50,229 bases of DNA from assembly GCF_003346715.1 (NCBI RefSeq), contig NZ_QQPQ01000034.1, positions 1 to 50,229 on the forward strand. The letters run 5' to 3'. The DNA is from Oceanispirochaeta sp. M1. Lineage in GTDB: Bacteria > Spirochaetota > Spirochaetia > DSM-2461. The position numbers and the translations under genes are program-made. The notes under the pieces are model-generated. The model ran no database searches. It saw only the letters and a program-made list of their open reading frames with translations, and was not told the origin of the DNA. This document shows, piece by piece, positions 37,001-44,165 of this stretch; the first letter of the stretch is position 1, and every line of letters starts with the position of its first letter.

Positions 37001-37184
37001 TACAGATAGAATCAACCTCTTTATCAACGGCTCCGACTCTGTGAAAGCGGCGGTCAGTACCTTTGAAGATCATCTCTTGAGTGAAACTCTGGGTGAAAGC
37101 TGGAGCTGGGAAGTCAAAGAGGGTGCTTCTGAAGGCAGCTGCGGTGATGACGAACCTTGTCATATCGCTCTTGTTAAGGCCTGA
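34050..37184 (+). CDS. ileS: Isoleucyl-tRNA synthetase, eukaryote-like type 2
   Basis: The 1044-residue protein starts at a TTG with AGGAG 7 nt upstream; MYTPVDPRVDFPKMEEKI is the expected family N terminus. The class I signature is HFGH within GPPFATGLPHFGHFVPG, and KMSKS lies in DGKKMSKSLRNF. A zinc-like CPRC...C pattern and the editing domain (TTPWTLISNLAL, DGTGIVHTA) are present. The GPPFATGLPH form and length mark the type 2 group shared with eukaryotes, known elsewhere for mupirocin tolerance. It charges tRNA-Ile. G+C is high, like core genes. A terminator follows. Confidence 0.97.
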   Translation: MYTPVDPRVDFPKMEEKIQKFWEENTIFEKSISVREGAEDYVFYDGPPFATGLPHFGHFVPGTLKDIIPRYQTMKGKRVERRFGWDCHGLPVEYEMEKELGISGKTEIEKFGVTEFNEACRSIVLRYTGEWRQVITRMGRWVDFDNDYKTMDADYMESIWWVFKSLWDKGLVYKGHYILPTCPRCSTPLSNHELNLGGYKDVNDPAITIRFKLEDEESTYFLAWTTTPWTLISNLALTLGEDIDYVKLKDGDEFYILAAERVSAYYKSEEEYQVIWTKKGRDLTGISYEPIFPYFPDRKEQGAYKTFTGDHVTTEDGTGIVHTASGFGEEDYAVLKHTGIDVVCPVDDEGQFTSEVPDYEGRFVKDCDKDIMSRLKEEGKLVKRDQILHSYPHCWRCDSPLIYKAVGSWFVDISKVKDKMLGANDKVNWVPEHLKKGRFGKWLENARDWAISRNRYWGNPIPIWECDACEARECIGSKAELKEKSGADVEDLHKHFVDDITWECSCGKGTMKRIPEVLDCWFESGSMPYAQVHYPFENKEWFEANFPAKFICEGLDQTRGWFYTLTILAASLFDSPAFENVVVNGLVLAEDGKKMSKSLRNFTDPMEVINKFGADALRLFLMNSAVVRAESLKFTNEGVKDVLKSIIIPLWNSYSFFVTYANIDDAAPSEPPVKPENPLDQWILSETLHLVQEVTTYLDGYDIQKAIEPIVNFIDLLNNWYIRRSRRRFWKSENDGDKMQAYGTLWHALMTLVKVASPFIPFVTEEIYRNLKTEEMPESIHLCDYPVAREEDRDRILERKMDLTQQAVSMGRALRAMHNLKTRQPLKAIHIVTRNGEEKKILREMEDIIAEELNVKEVYFRENEEDLVEYSVKANFRVLGKQLGKDMKTAAGRIAELSSSEIISLLEGATLSVGFEGKEHNSIDITEESVVVNRSEKENLKVLNEGDLTIALDPEITEELLQEGMVRDIVRSIQNLRKESGLEVTDRINLFINGSDSVKAAVSTFEDHLLSETLGESWSWEVKEGASEGSCGDDEPCHIALVKA

Positions 37185-37219
37185 TTCGCAAGCCTGATTT
37201 GATTATTAAATGAAATATT

Positions 37220-37257
37220 AACCCGGTAGTCTGTTTAAGATTAGCGGGTTTTTTTTA
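37220..37257 (+). terminator. Rho-independent terminator of ileS
   Basis: AACCCG (37220-37225) pairs with CGGGTT (37245-37250) around a 19-nt loop, followed by a run of seven further Ts. It ends at the stop codon of the convergent CotH gene, so it may limit read-through into the opposite strand. Confidence 0.75.
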
Positions 37258-38523
37258 GAACTGTGACTTTGCCTGACCATGGATGGAAGTAATCCACATC
37301 TTTATATAGTCCACTTCTTCCCGGGGTGTCGTAAAATCATCTCTGTTCTCCCACCACTCATAGGACCTATATTCTTTGCCCCACTTATCCCAGTCGGCCT
37401 CTGCTGCTTCCTGAACCTCATCCCATAGAGTATCGACCTCAGCGAGAATCTGATCCAGCTCAAGAGCCGTGTCTAACATCTCACTGTATCTGCTGTTTTG
37501 TGCTGTTTCATAGCCTGGATGATTGACAAGTCTTTTGAAAATACCATTCTGGCTTTGGGCGTATTTACTGAAGGAAGGGGATTTCCTTTTTGTTATATAA
37601 TTCTGTCCGAAACTCTGGTTATAATCCCAGGGGAGGAAATACCATAGTCCATGGGGGTTATGATAATGATAGGCATTTTTATTCATGGAATCACCGGCGC
37701 TGATAAAGGAGCTGAAAAACCACCAGTCGTAATAACTCTCCACACTGGCCATTGTTGAAAATCCATCACTGGCATCAGCAAACTCATCATCACTGCTGTT
37801 ATTGACAAACAGGATAAGATCAGTCAAATCGTCATAGGCTCCGCGGTTTCCGCTTTCGGGAGTCCCCATTTTCTTACTGAATCCATCATAGAGTTCATTT
37901 TTAATGTAGAAATTAGCCTCCCGGGTATCTCCCTTGTAGAGATTCCCTCCTGATGTCATCTCTACAGAGTCCAGGGATGGGGTGGTAGAGCTGTCGGCAT
38001 ATCTATCGAAATACTGTTCGTTTACCGCATCAATTACCGTGTAGAGTCCTTCAAATGATCCATTGGTATAGACCACAGAACTGTCGGTCTGAATAACAGG
38101 GCTGGAGTAAAGACCCCCTCCCTGATCCTGCATCATTTCCCAGATCTTCTGTGCAAGACGGTTTCTGATATGAGAGTTGTCATCAAAGTCGGCTACTAAC
38201 AGAATCTTTTTCCGATCAGTAAATCCTTCAGACCCTAATTCCGGGTCATTAAAGAGATCACTGTCAGAAAAACGGATTGTGTAGCTCTTTTTCGGGCTGT
38301 ATGCCGTGAATCCGCCTCTGATTCTGGCCTCGGCATCATAACTTTTCCCTTTATAGATCACAGTCGCCGGTGAGTAAAAATCTTTACTTATGGGTTTGGG
38401 ATGGATGTAGAATACGGGAAGTCCCATGGCTTCCTGATTTTCGTAGGGCAGAACAGGTGAATTCATAAAGGAACAGCTGTTAAAGCTAAGGCTGAATAGA
38501 AGAATCAGTATGAGGGACATCAT
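37255..38523 (-). CDS. CotH-family kinase-like lipoprotein (second copy)
   Basis: The 422-residue protein has a short lipoprotein signal with LSFNSC (Cys17). CotH motifs are ARIRGGFTAYSPKKSYTIRF, KKILLVADFDDNSHIRNRLA, GLYTVIDAVNEQYFDR, GNLYKGD, and the late LWYFLPWDYNQSFGQNY that holds the metal-binding Asp. It is longer and more canonical than the copy at 29.3 kb. The ATG overlaps the stop of the upstream barrel gene; a second ATG at 38520 is better spaced from GGAG. Substrate unknown; an outer-envelope location is expected. Confidence 0.9.
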   Translation of the reverse strand: MMSLILILLFSLSFNSCSFMNSPVLPYENQEAMGLPVFYIHPKPISKDFYSPATVIYKGKSYDAEARIRGGFTAYSPKKSYTIRFSDSDLFNDPELGSEGFTDRKKILLVADFDDNSHIRNRLAQKIWEMMQDQGGGLYSSPVIQTDSSVVYTNGSFEGLYTVIDAVNEQYFDRYADSSTTPSLDSVEMTSGGNLYKGDTREANFYIKNELYDGFSKKMGTPESGNRGAYDDLTDLILFVNNSSDDEFADASDGFSTMASVESYYDWWFFSSFISAGDSMNKNAYHYHNPHGLWYFLPWDYNQSFGQNYITKRKSPSFSKYAQSQNGIFKRLVNHPGYETAQNSRYSEMLDTALELDQILAEVDTLWDEVQEAAEADWDKWGKEYRSYEWWENRDDFTTPREEVDYIKMWITSIHGQAKSQF

Positions 38524-39503
38524 ATCTCCAGTATCAACTTAACAGTGAGGCTGTGGTTATGGATTTTGTGTGTATAATCTTCGGGTTGGGAAAATAAATA
38601 TTCTGTTCTTAAATCACACAGCAGTCTTAATTTATCATTTAAAAAATAGACATTGAAACCGAGGCCTGGAATCAGCTTATCCTCCACTCCGTCATATCCT
38701 ACATTGTCATTGAAGTAATCAAAGTAGATCAACGGTTCCCAGGCATTGACCCTGAGAGAAACTGCCGTATAGAGGCTGTGATTCCAGTGGTAATTAAAGT
38801 AGCGCTGTTCGAGATACTCTCCAATAAAAAATAAATTTATATCTTTCTTCAGGGGGAGATTCAACTGGAGATATGCACCATGAGAAAAGGTTTCATCACT
38901 TGAATAAAGCAGTTCATATCCTGTTTTTATCCCTTTGTTGTTATAAAAAAGGTTGCCGCTGAATACGATGTGGCCTGATACATTTTCCTCTTCTTCATAA
39001 GTCGAAGAATTATGAATACCTAACTTATAGCCAAAGCTGTTAAATATATTTTTTCCGGAAATGATTGTACCCACAGAACGGTCAGGAACAATCAGCTTAC
39101 TTCCTTCAGAGTGAGTTATATAGACTCTGTCACTCACGCCAAGGGAATATTCCTGTCCAAAGGGTATTTTTGATTGACCTGCCCTGATTCTGAATGGATC
39201 TGCAAAATTGTATTGGATATAGGCATTTTTCAAGGCCGGATCATCTCCAATCAACTCTGAGAGATCAAAGGAGAGAGAATATTTCAGCTTCTCCAGATAG
39301 GTTCCACTGGTTTTTATTTCTGCCTCAGTCAGTTCAAAACCGGCTCGCCCCGGGAATGAATCGGCTTCATACTTGAAGCTGCTGCCGATAATGAGATTCA
39401 AATTTATATTATTCTTTTTGCTTTCATACAGATCGAAAGAATAGAGCGATAAAGTTGAAATAACTGATAAAAAGAACAGGATGTAAATATTTTTGTAATG
39501 CAC
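38520..39503 (-). CDS. Outer-membrane porin, phosphate-selective porin O/P-like (PF07396)
   Basis: The 327-residue product has a signal peptide ending near LSLYSF. Strands such as YSLSFDLSEL, ALKNAYIQYNFADPFRIRAG and QSKIPFGQEYSLGVSDR match the OprO/P family, where the GQxKxPFGxE loop is typical. The start is GTG without a ribosome site; a TTGACT-17-ATAAAT promoter ends 6 nt upstream, so the message may be leaderless. It overlaps the CotH gene by 4 nt, forming a two-gene unit. Confidence 0.72.
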   Translation of the reverse strand: MHYKNIYILFFLSVISTLSLYSFDLYESKKNNINLNLIIGSSFKYEADSFPGRAGFELTEAEIKTSGTYLEKLKYSLSFDLSELIGDDPALKNAYIQYNFADPFRIRAGQSKIPFGQEYSLGVSDRVYITHSEGSKLIVPDRSVGTIISGKNIFNSFGYKLGIHNSSTYEEEENVSGHIVFSGNLFYNNKGIKTGYELLYSSDETFSHGAYLQLNLPLKKDINLFFIGEYLEQRYFNYHWNHSLYTAVSLRVNAWEPLIYFDYFNDNVGYDGVEDKLIPGLGFNVYFLNDKLRLLCDLRTEYLFSQPEDYTHKIHNHSLTVKLILEI

Positions 39504-39509
39504 AATATA

Positions 39510-39538
39510 ATTTATGGAAAAATCAGATAACCAGTCAA
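39510..39538 (-). promoter_or_regulatory. Promoter of the porin-CotH pair
   Basis: On the minus strand, TTGACT (39538-39533) and ATAAAT (39515-39510) are separated by 17 nt. The predicted start coincides with the GTG at 39503. Confidence 0.6.
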
Positions 39539-39569
39539 TATAAATTATTAAAAGAATACGTCTTGAAGA

Positions 39570-39598
39570 ATCATTTATAGAGTATTATTGTATATAAT
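39570..39598 (+). promoter_or_regulatory. Candidate promoter of the lipoprotein gene at 39651
   Basis: A perfect TATAAT at 39593-39598 lacks a good -35 (ATCATT at 17 nt). Transcription from about 39605 would exclude the in-frame ATG at 39588 and favour the ATG at 39651. Confidence 0.35.
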
Positions 39599-39650
39599 CT
39601 CACACAGTCATTCAGTATTTCTTAAAAAGAACCATTTGGAGATTCATTCT

Positions 39651-40532
39651 ATGAAACAGACAAAAACTTATCTTATATACCTGCTCTGCAGTCTGTCTTT
39701 TTTTGCCTGTACAACAAGGCCGGTTATGCCTCCCCAGGATTCAGATCCCCTGGCGGTCCTGCCGTCTACAGATGATTTCTATCTTCTGGCCAGACCTTCA
39801 GTCCACCCTGAGCTCTCCTATGAGCTTCTAAAAGATATATTGCCCGTTGACTCATCAGAGATCTATCCAGCCCTTGAACGGACACATAACACTGTTATTT
39901 CTGCCAGATTCGGTAAGCCCCTGGAGTTTTCCGGAATGATGGAGGGGGAATATCCGGCATTTTTTGTCAGACGTTCCCTGAAAAAATCTCCAGGATGGTC
40001 AAAGAATGAAGAGAAGACCTATAAAGGTCCAGACGGCATTCTTGCCGACACCATTTATAAAAATACTCTCCTGGCTGCCAGTGCTGATCCCAGACTCCAT
40101 GTGCTGCAGTCTGCGCTGATGAAATTTCCTGAGGATAATTCTGTATTAAGTGCTGAAGACCGGGAGTGGTGGGAGAGCGGTAATGCCGCCCTTTTGTTCT
40201 ATCTCCCCGATCTGGCTGTATTCCCCATGCCTGAGGGGCTTCCCGTGGTTCCCGAGGGCAGTTCACTTCTTATCTCCATGATTCCTGCCGATGACGGGCG
40301 TTACAGCCTGAATGGAGAGTTCCGTTTTGCCGAGGCCGGCAGTACCCGTTTCTGGGCTCTGGGGCTCAGAATCTTCCTTGCTGGACGTCTGGGACTCTCT
40401 GAATCCGAAGAGGAACGGCTGGCCATGAGCGAGCTAAACCTCAAGATTGACGGTGCAACCATTATTCTTGATAACTGGAATATGACAGCCCCCGGCTGGG
40501 GGCATTTTCTCTCTACTTTTAATGCTCAATAG
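39651..40532 (+). CDS. Hypothetical lipoprotein
   Basis: The ATG at 39651 has GGAG 9 nt upstream and begins a lipoprotein signal with LSFFAC (Cys20); the product is 293 residues. The mature part opens with a Pro-rich linker and has mixed alpha/beta character, including SDPLAVLPSTDDFYLLARP, NTVISARFGKPLEFSGMMEG and NAALLFYLPDL. The alternation of strands around LLISMIPADDGRYSLNGEFR recalls soluble periplasmic proteins, but I recognise no family. It is followed 14 nt later by a small nucleotidyltransferase with its own -10 hexamer. Confidence 0.75.
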   Translation: MKQTKTYLIYLLCSLSFFACTTRPVMPPQDSDPLAVLPSTDDFYLLARPSVHPELSYELLKDILPVDSSEIYPALERTHNTVISARFGKPLEFSGMMEGEYPAFFVRRSLKKSPGWSKNEEKTYKGPDGILADTIYKNTLLAASADPRLHVLQSALMKFPEDNSVLSAEDREWWESGNAALLFYLPDLAVFPMPEGLPVVPEGSSLLISMIPADDGRYSLNGEFRFAEAGSTRFWALGLRIFLAGRLGLSESEEERLAMSELNLKIDGATIILDNWNMTAPGWGHFLSTFNAQ

Positions 40533-40540
40533 CCTATAAT
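40512..40540 (+). promoter_or_regulatory. Candidate promoter of the lone nucleotidyltransferase
   Basis: TATAAT at 40535-40540 is 6 nt before the ATG at 40547; the -35 at 17 nt (TCTACT) is weak and overlaps the previous gene. No ribosome site is present, so a leaderless message is suggested. Confidence 0.4.
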
Positions 40541-40546
40541 TAGTTT

Positions 40547-40849
40547 ATGAGACTGAAGCAATATGAGATACAGAGCATAAAAGAGGTTGTAAGTAAATAT
40601 TTTCCAGAAGGATCAACGGTGTCCTTGTTCGGGTCCCGCAGCGATGACAATGCCAGAGGTGGTGATATAGATCTTTTTATACGTACAGATCTGACTGGAA
40701 TCGAGTTACAGGAAGCCAGGATCAGAACTATGGCCGGGATCAGTCTTCGTATAGGTGAGCAGAAAATTGATATTGTCTGCTATTCTGGTAAGGAAAAAGA
40801 AAAATCTTTGATAATTCTTGAAGCATTAAGGACATCTATTCCCTTATAA
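40547..40849 (+). CDS. Minimal nucleotidyltransferase domain protein (PF01909), no HEPN partner
   Basis: The 100-residue protein has LFGSRSDDNARGGDIDLFI, a GSx9DxD catalytic motif (G29, S30, D40, D42) of MNT/pol-beta-like enzymes, and a KIDIVCYSG strand supplying the third acidic residue. Such proteins usually act as antitoxins with a HEPN gene next door, but only 52 nt and then a convergent lipoprotein gene follow. It may be a solitary antitoxin or regulator. The spacing GSx9 differs by one from the MntA copy at 33.4 kb. Confidence 0.85.
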   Translation: MRLKQYEIQSIKEVVSKYFPEGSTVSLFGSRSDDNARGGDIDLFIRTDLTGIELQEARIRTMAGISLRIGEQKIDIVCYSGKEKEKSLIILEALRTSIPL

Positions 40850-40858
40850 TGGCCTGAG

Positions 40859-40896
40859 CTGGAAGCTCTTTATCTTGGTTTGAAAAAAGCTTCCAG
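40859..40896. terminator. Inverted repeat between convergent genes, possible terminator
   Basis: CTGGAAGCT (40859-40867) and AGCTTCCAG (40888-40896) are exact inverse copies with a 20-nt loop. On the plus strand TCGTTTTAT follows, giving a weak T run. It separates the plus nucleotidyltransferase gene from the minus lipoprotein gene. Confidence 0.45.
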
Positions 40897-40901
40897 TCGT
40901 T

Positions 40902-41621
40902 TTATAGACCCTTAAAAACTATAAGATAGCTGTTCACAGAAGCATCGGGAGATGTAAGATTCAACTGTATCTCCTGTACTGCTGCGGGGTCAAAGCGGAG
41001 CTCTCCGGTGCTAAAGCTAAGCTCGTCGGCAGGGGGAGCATAAGACCAGGTAAATGGCCCGGCAGTTCCGTCATAGTTCAGAACCTCTGCCGCAGATGCA
41101 TTGGTTTTTATGTCAATTTCCATCTGAGCCCTCTCCAGCTCTTCTGCAGGGATCCCAATGGTTATCTCATTTCCACTCAGGGAGAGTGAATAGTCATCTT
41201 CCAGGTCACTCATATCAAAGTCTAAATCATTGATCAAAAAGTGAAACCCCGGTCCCATATCGATAATAAGATCATTTTTTCCGGCTTCAATTGTGACTGC
41301 CTGTATGGCCATGGAGATAATATCTCCGTCACTCAAAAGCATGGCCAGAAAGGAGTAGTCTCCCACGGGGATTCCCGTGAAAAGATGATCTCCCTCAAAG
41401 TCTGTGATCTCTTCAATAAACTCGAAGTTATACATCACATCCTGCTCTACAAAACCAAGAATAGCCTCATCAACTGTTTCACCCTCACCGGCGATATAAC
41501 GGGAGCTGCCGCTCTCTGTCAGTTTTACGCTGACCGTACCCTGATCGCTCAGATCAGCCATATTTCCGCAGCTGCTGAGTAGCAGGAGGAGGCCTGTAAT
41601 TGTAATTATTATTTTTTTCAT
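40902..41621 (-). CDS. Hypothetical lipoprotein of the FecR operon
   Basis: The 239-residue protein has a clear lipoprotein signal (KK, then LLLLLSSC, Cys18). The mature part is acidic and beta-rich: GTVSVKLTESGSSRYI, HLFTGIPVGDYSFLAMLL, and a C-terminal segment with VQEIQLNLTSPDASVNSYLI, resembling carboxypeptidase-regulatory or Big-type sandwich domains with a P-G-x-Y turn. No named family. It is the last gene of a four-gene minus operon, 13 nt after the FecR gene. Confidence 0.7.
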   Translation of the reverse strand: MKKIIITITGLLLLLSSCGNMADLSDQGTVSVKLTESGSSRYIAGEGETVDEAILGFVEQDVMYNFEFIEEITDFEGDHLFTGIPVGDYSFLAMLLSDGDIISMAIQAVTIEAGKNDLIIDMGPGFHFLINDLDFDMSDLEDDYSLSLSGNEITIGIPAEELERAQMEIDIKTNASAAEVLNYDGTAGPFTWSYAPPADELSFSTGELRFDPAAVQEIQLNLTSPDASVNSYLIVFKGL

Positions 41622-41634
41622 TTCTGTCTCCTCA

Positions 41635-42288
41635 TTATCTCAATTCAATCGAGGCGTAACCGCTTCTACCCGAGGAATCACTGCCATCGCCACTCCCTGT
41701 GCTTCCGGTGCTGCTCTGTACCTGACGATCTGTAAGGACGGCCACAGTGGGGCTGAGAAGTCCGGGTCTGCCGTTAACAACACTGACCCTGGAACTCTGT
41801 CCCCGTTTAACACTGAAGCTGTAGGAGCCTACCGTAAATGTCACAGTACCTTCTGTAACATCCAGTCTTCCCGAGGCCATATCAAAGCTGGTTCCCCTTA
41901 CAGCCGCAGTGGCTACAGGGGTTCTTACCTTAAAGTCATGGATTCTTCCCTGAGATTTTTTAACATCAGCCCTGATTCTTCCGCTTCCCAGGTAAAGTCT
42001 GGTATTCTGGGCACCGTCGCTCTGTTTTGCGGCTTCTTCCACAGTCAGCCGGCTCAGAGCCTTAAGGGTTACCCTGGTCTCACCATTTACCAGTAAAACA
42101 GCACTGGAATTAAAACCTGTAGATATTCTGCAGTCTCCCGGAAGTTCCGCTCCCTGCTCTGTTTTACTCCAGCTCATCGCTCCGGGGAGCATAATCTCTA
42201 CATTCCCCTGAATCTCATCCACCCTAATATCCGCCCAGAGGGGGGAGGAGAGGGATAGTATCAATAAAATAAATAATAACTTTTTCAT
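41635..42288 (-). CDS. Exported FecR-domain protein
   Basis: The 217-residue protein has a signal peptide ending SPLWA, then the FecR domain (PF04773): VDEIQGNVEIMLPGAMSW, ELPGDCRISTGFNSSAVLL, RLYLGSGRIRADVKK and VRTPVATAAVRGTSFDM, the family's most conserved stretch. Unlike the classic anti-sigma FecR, it has no membrane helix beyond the signal peptide and no sigma factor nearby, so it is probably periplasmic and structural. A Ser/Gly-rich tail (STGSTGSGDGSDSSGRSG) closes the protein. Confidence 0.88.
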   Translation of the reverse strand: MKKLLFILLILSLSSPLWADIRVDEIQGNVEIMLPGAMSWSKTEQGAELPGDCRISTGFNSSAVLLVNGETRVTLKALSRLTVEEAAKQSDGAQNTRLYLGSGRIRADVKKSQGRIHDFKVRTPVATAAVRGTSFDMASGRLDVTEGTVTFTVGSYSFSVKRGQSSRVSVVNGRPGLLSPTVAVLTDRQVQSSTGSTGSGDGSDSSGRSGYASIELR

Positions 42289-42303
42289 AATTGGCTCCTT
42301 GTC

Positions 42304-43575
42304 CTAAAAACTGAAGGACAGATCAAATCCGATTTTCGGTATAACCGGTAGATAGGGTTCGAGGTATTCATTCAATGTGATACTTTCTCCGGGATAGAGG
42401 GCTCCCAGTTTAATGGAAGCTCCAAAGTCCGATACAGGTCTGAATTTAAAGGCCATCAGACCCTCCTGACCTATAAAAAGATCGCTCACGCCGTTGTCTA
42501 TAATCATTGTTGAGGATACTGGACCGTCCACAGTTCGCATAAGGGTTGTGGTGCTCAGTTCAAAGGCGAATTTTTTACTCTTCGAAAGGCTTATTAAGAG
42601 TTCAAAAGCCGTAATATTTCCAAGATCCAGCTCAAGGACATAGCCCTGTGAACCGGCCGTGGATATGGGCATAAACTGATTCTGATCACCCGCTGCATTC
42701 TGGCCGTAATAATCAGATCTGTTCTCCCAGCTCTCTCCGGATGTCATCAGTGCTTTTAATGAGAGGTAGAAATTACTTCCTCCCGGCACCAGGAAGAGCT
42801 GGAAATCTGTAAGATATCCGTTTGACCGGGCATCACCGTATGTTCCTATCTGATAGATAAAACTGCTGTCATACATAATAAAGGGGAGGAGGAATCCATC
42901 CATTCCCAACTGGAGGTAGAGGCTGTCCATCTTCTCAGATCCCAGTGCAATATCTGAGTCATTGATTAGATCCTGCTGAGCGGTTACTCCGGCTGTAAGG
43001 TTCATAAAAGAACCGAGAAGCTCGGGATATGTATAACTTAATCCCTCAATGAGTCGGCTGGAACCGTCAAAATCACTCTTTGTCATGGCAATATCAGAGG
43101 CCTTTTTATGAACAAGACCGCTGTAACCCACAGAAGCATTCAGAACACCCGGACCCAGACGTATTCCCGCATCCAGGGCGTCAATGGGCTGAGAAATAAT
43201 CATTCCCGAGGCATCAGAATAATGCTGGCGCCCCAGCCTGTAATCAAAGATTCCTGTATATCCAAAGATATTCAGGGCTCGGATATCGGGGTAGAATTCT
43301 CCCTCCACACCCAGATAGGAGAGCTCCTGGTTCAAGTCGACCGCCACTCCGGCATAGGCTTCATAAACCACGCCGCCCTCGGCGCTGATATTGATCAGAT
43401 CGTTGACTCTTCCCTCATACCAGAGGCTGAATCTGTCTTCAGTTTTAGCCTCGGCAATGGTTCCGTAAATGTTTGGAGCCTCTATATTCAAGTCAAGACG
43501 GGCTCCTCCGATATGTTCATAGGCAAAAAGGAGGGTGGGGAGGGTGATAAATAAAAGAATTAGTATTTTCTTCAT
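42304..43575 (-). CDS. Hypothetical outer-membrane beta-barrel protein
   Basis: The 423-residue product has a signal peptide ending LLFA. Alternating amphipathic strands run through the protein (ARLDLNIEAPNIYG, FSLWYEGRVNDLINISAEGG, YVLELDLGNITAFELLISLS, KSKKFAFELSTTTLM) and it ends in IGFDLSFSF with a terminal Phe, the usual signal for outer-membrane barrel insertion. No family recognised. It overlaps the upstream small exported protein by 4 nt and lies 15 nt before the FecR gene, so barrel and FecR protein are probably partners. Confidence 0.7.
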   Translation of the reverse strand: MKKILILLFITLPTLLFAYEHIGGARLDLNIEAPNIYGTIAEAKTEDRFSLWYEGRVNDLINISAEGGVVYEAYAGVAVDLNQELSYLGVEGEFYPDIRALNIFGYTGIFDYRLGRQHYSDASGMIISQPIDALDAGIRLGPGVLNASVGYSGLVHKKASDIAMTKSDFDGSSRLIEGLSYTYPELLGSFMNLTAGVTAQQDLINDSDIALGSEKMDSLYLQLGMDGFLLPFIMYDSSFIYQIGTYGDARSNGYLTDFQLFLVPGGSNFYLSLKALMTSGESWENRSDYYGQNAAGDQNQFMPISTAGSQGYVLELDLGNITAFELLISLSKSKKFAFELSTTTLMRTVDGPVSSTMIIDNGVSDLFIGQEGLMAFKFRPVSDFGASIKLGALYPGESITLNEYLEPYLPVIPKIGFDLSFSF

Positions 43576-44033
43576 TTTTCTTCCTCCCTGGCTTCCAGTG
43601 CCATGGAGAGGGAATCCAGTACCTCGTTGGGTGTCATCTTATGATTGACGTAGGGAGTTCCCGAGATATATCCCTGATATCCGGCTTCCTGAGCTGCCGC
43701 CCTGGGGGTCTTGAAAAGGCCGAAGATCATTCCACCCTTTATTTCAAAACTCCTGAACAGGGCGATATGGAATTGTCCTGTATTGATGGCATCATCTGCT
43801 TCCAGCTTCCTGAGTTTCCTACCCCAGCTCTGATCCGCACACCATTTCATTGCATCATCTGTTGTTGCCGAGTCAGGGAGTTCCCCCCTGGCCTGGGCTA
43901 TCAGAAGAAGAGCCGTTCCTGCATCTGCTGCCTCTTTTTCGAGAAAACCGTCCATCACTTCGTTGGATTGGGCTGTAAGGGGCAGAATCAATATTGATAG
44001 TAGAATCAATGTAAGTAATAAAATTCTTTTCAT
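43572..44033 (-). CDS. Hypothetical small exported protein, first gene of the FecR operon
   Basis: I start at the ATG at 44033, giving 153 residues with a signal peptide ending LTA. The mature part is helical and includes EAADAGTALLLIAQARGE, MKWCADQSWGRKLRKLEADD and GGMIFGLFKTPRAAAQEAGY. No family recognised. The ATG is 6 nt behind a perfect TATAAT hexamer and no ribosome site can lie in so short a leader, so the transcript may be leaderless. It overlaps the barrel gene through ATGA. Confidence 0.65.
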   Translation of the reverse strand: MKRILLLTLILLSILILPLTAQSNEVMDGFLEKEAADAGTALLLIAQARGELPDSATTDDAMKWCADQSWGRKLRKLEADDAINTGQFHIALFRSFEIKGGMIFGLFKTPRAAAQEAGYQGYISGTPYVNHKMTPNEVLDSLSMALEAREEEK

Positions 44034-44039
44034 TGCAGC

Positions 44040-44068
44040 ATTATACATCCCTCTGGTTCATTTTTCAC
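44040..44068 (-). promoter_or_regulatory. Promoter of the FecR operon
   Basis: On the minus strand, GTGAAA (44068-44063) and a perfect TATAAT (44045-44040) are 17 nt apart. The expected transcription start falls at the ATG at 44033. Confidence 0.55.
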
Positions 44069-44165
44069 TTTTTTTATTAAAATCTAAAAAAAGAGATGCC
44101 TTGCAGGTTTTGATGCCTTTCTGTAGACTTGAATTAACAAATTATCTCTTAAAGGATAACCATTA

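Noticed and set aside
34008-37163. Long minus-strand open frames antisense to ileS (for example about 205 and 229 residues)
   Set aside because: They are shadows of the GC-rich ileS gene: no ribosome sites, no domain-like sequence, and the plus-strand gene has complete family motifs.
37620-37680. Asn in PWDYNQSFG of the second CotH as a sign of an inactive kinase
   Set aside because: The DxN form is, as far as I know, common in CotH proteins, so it is not evidence of inactivity.
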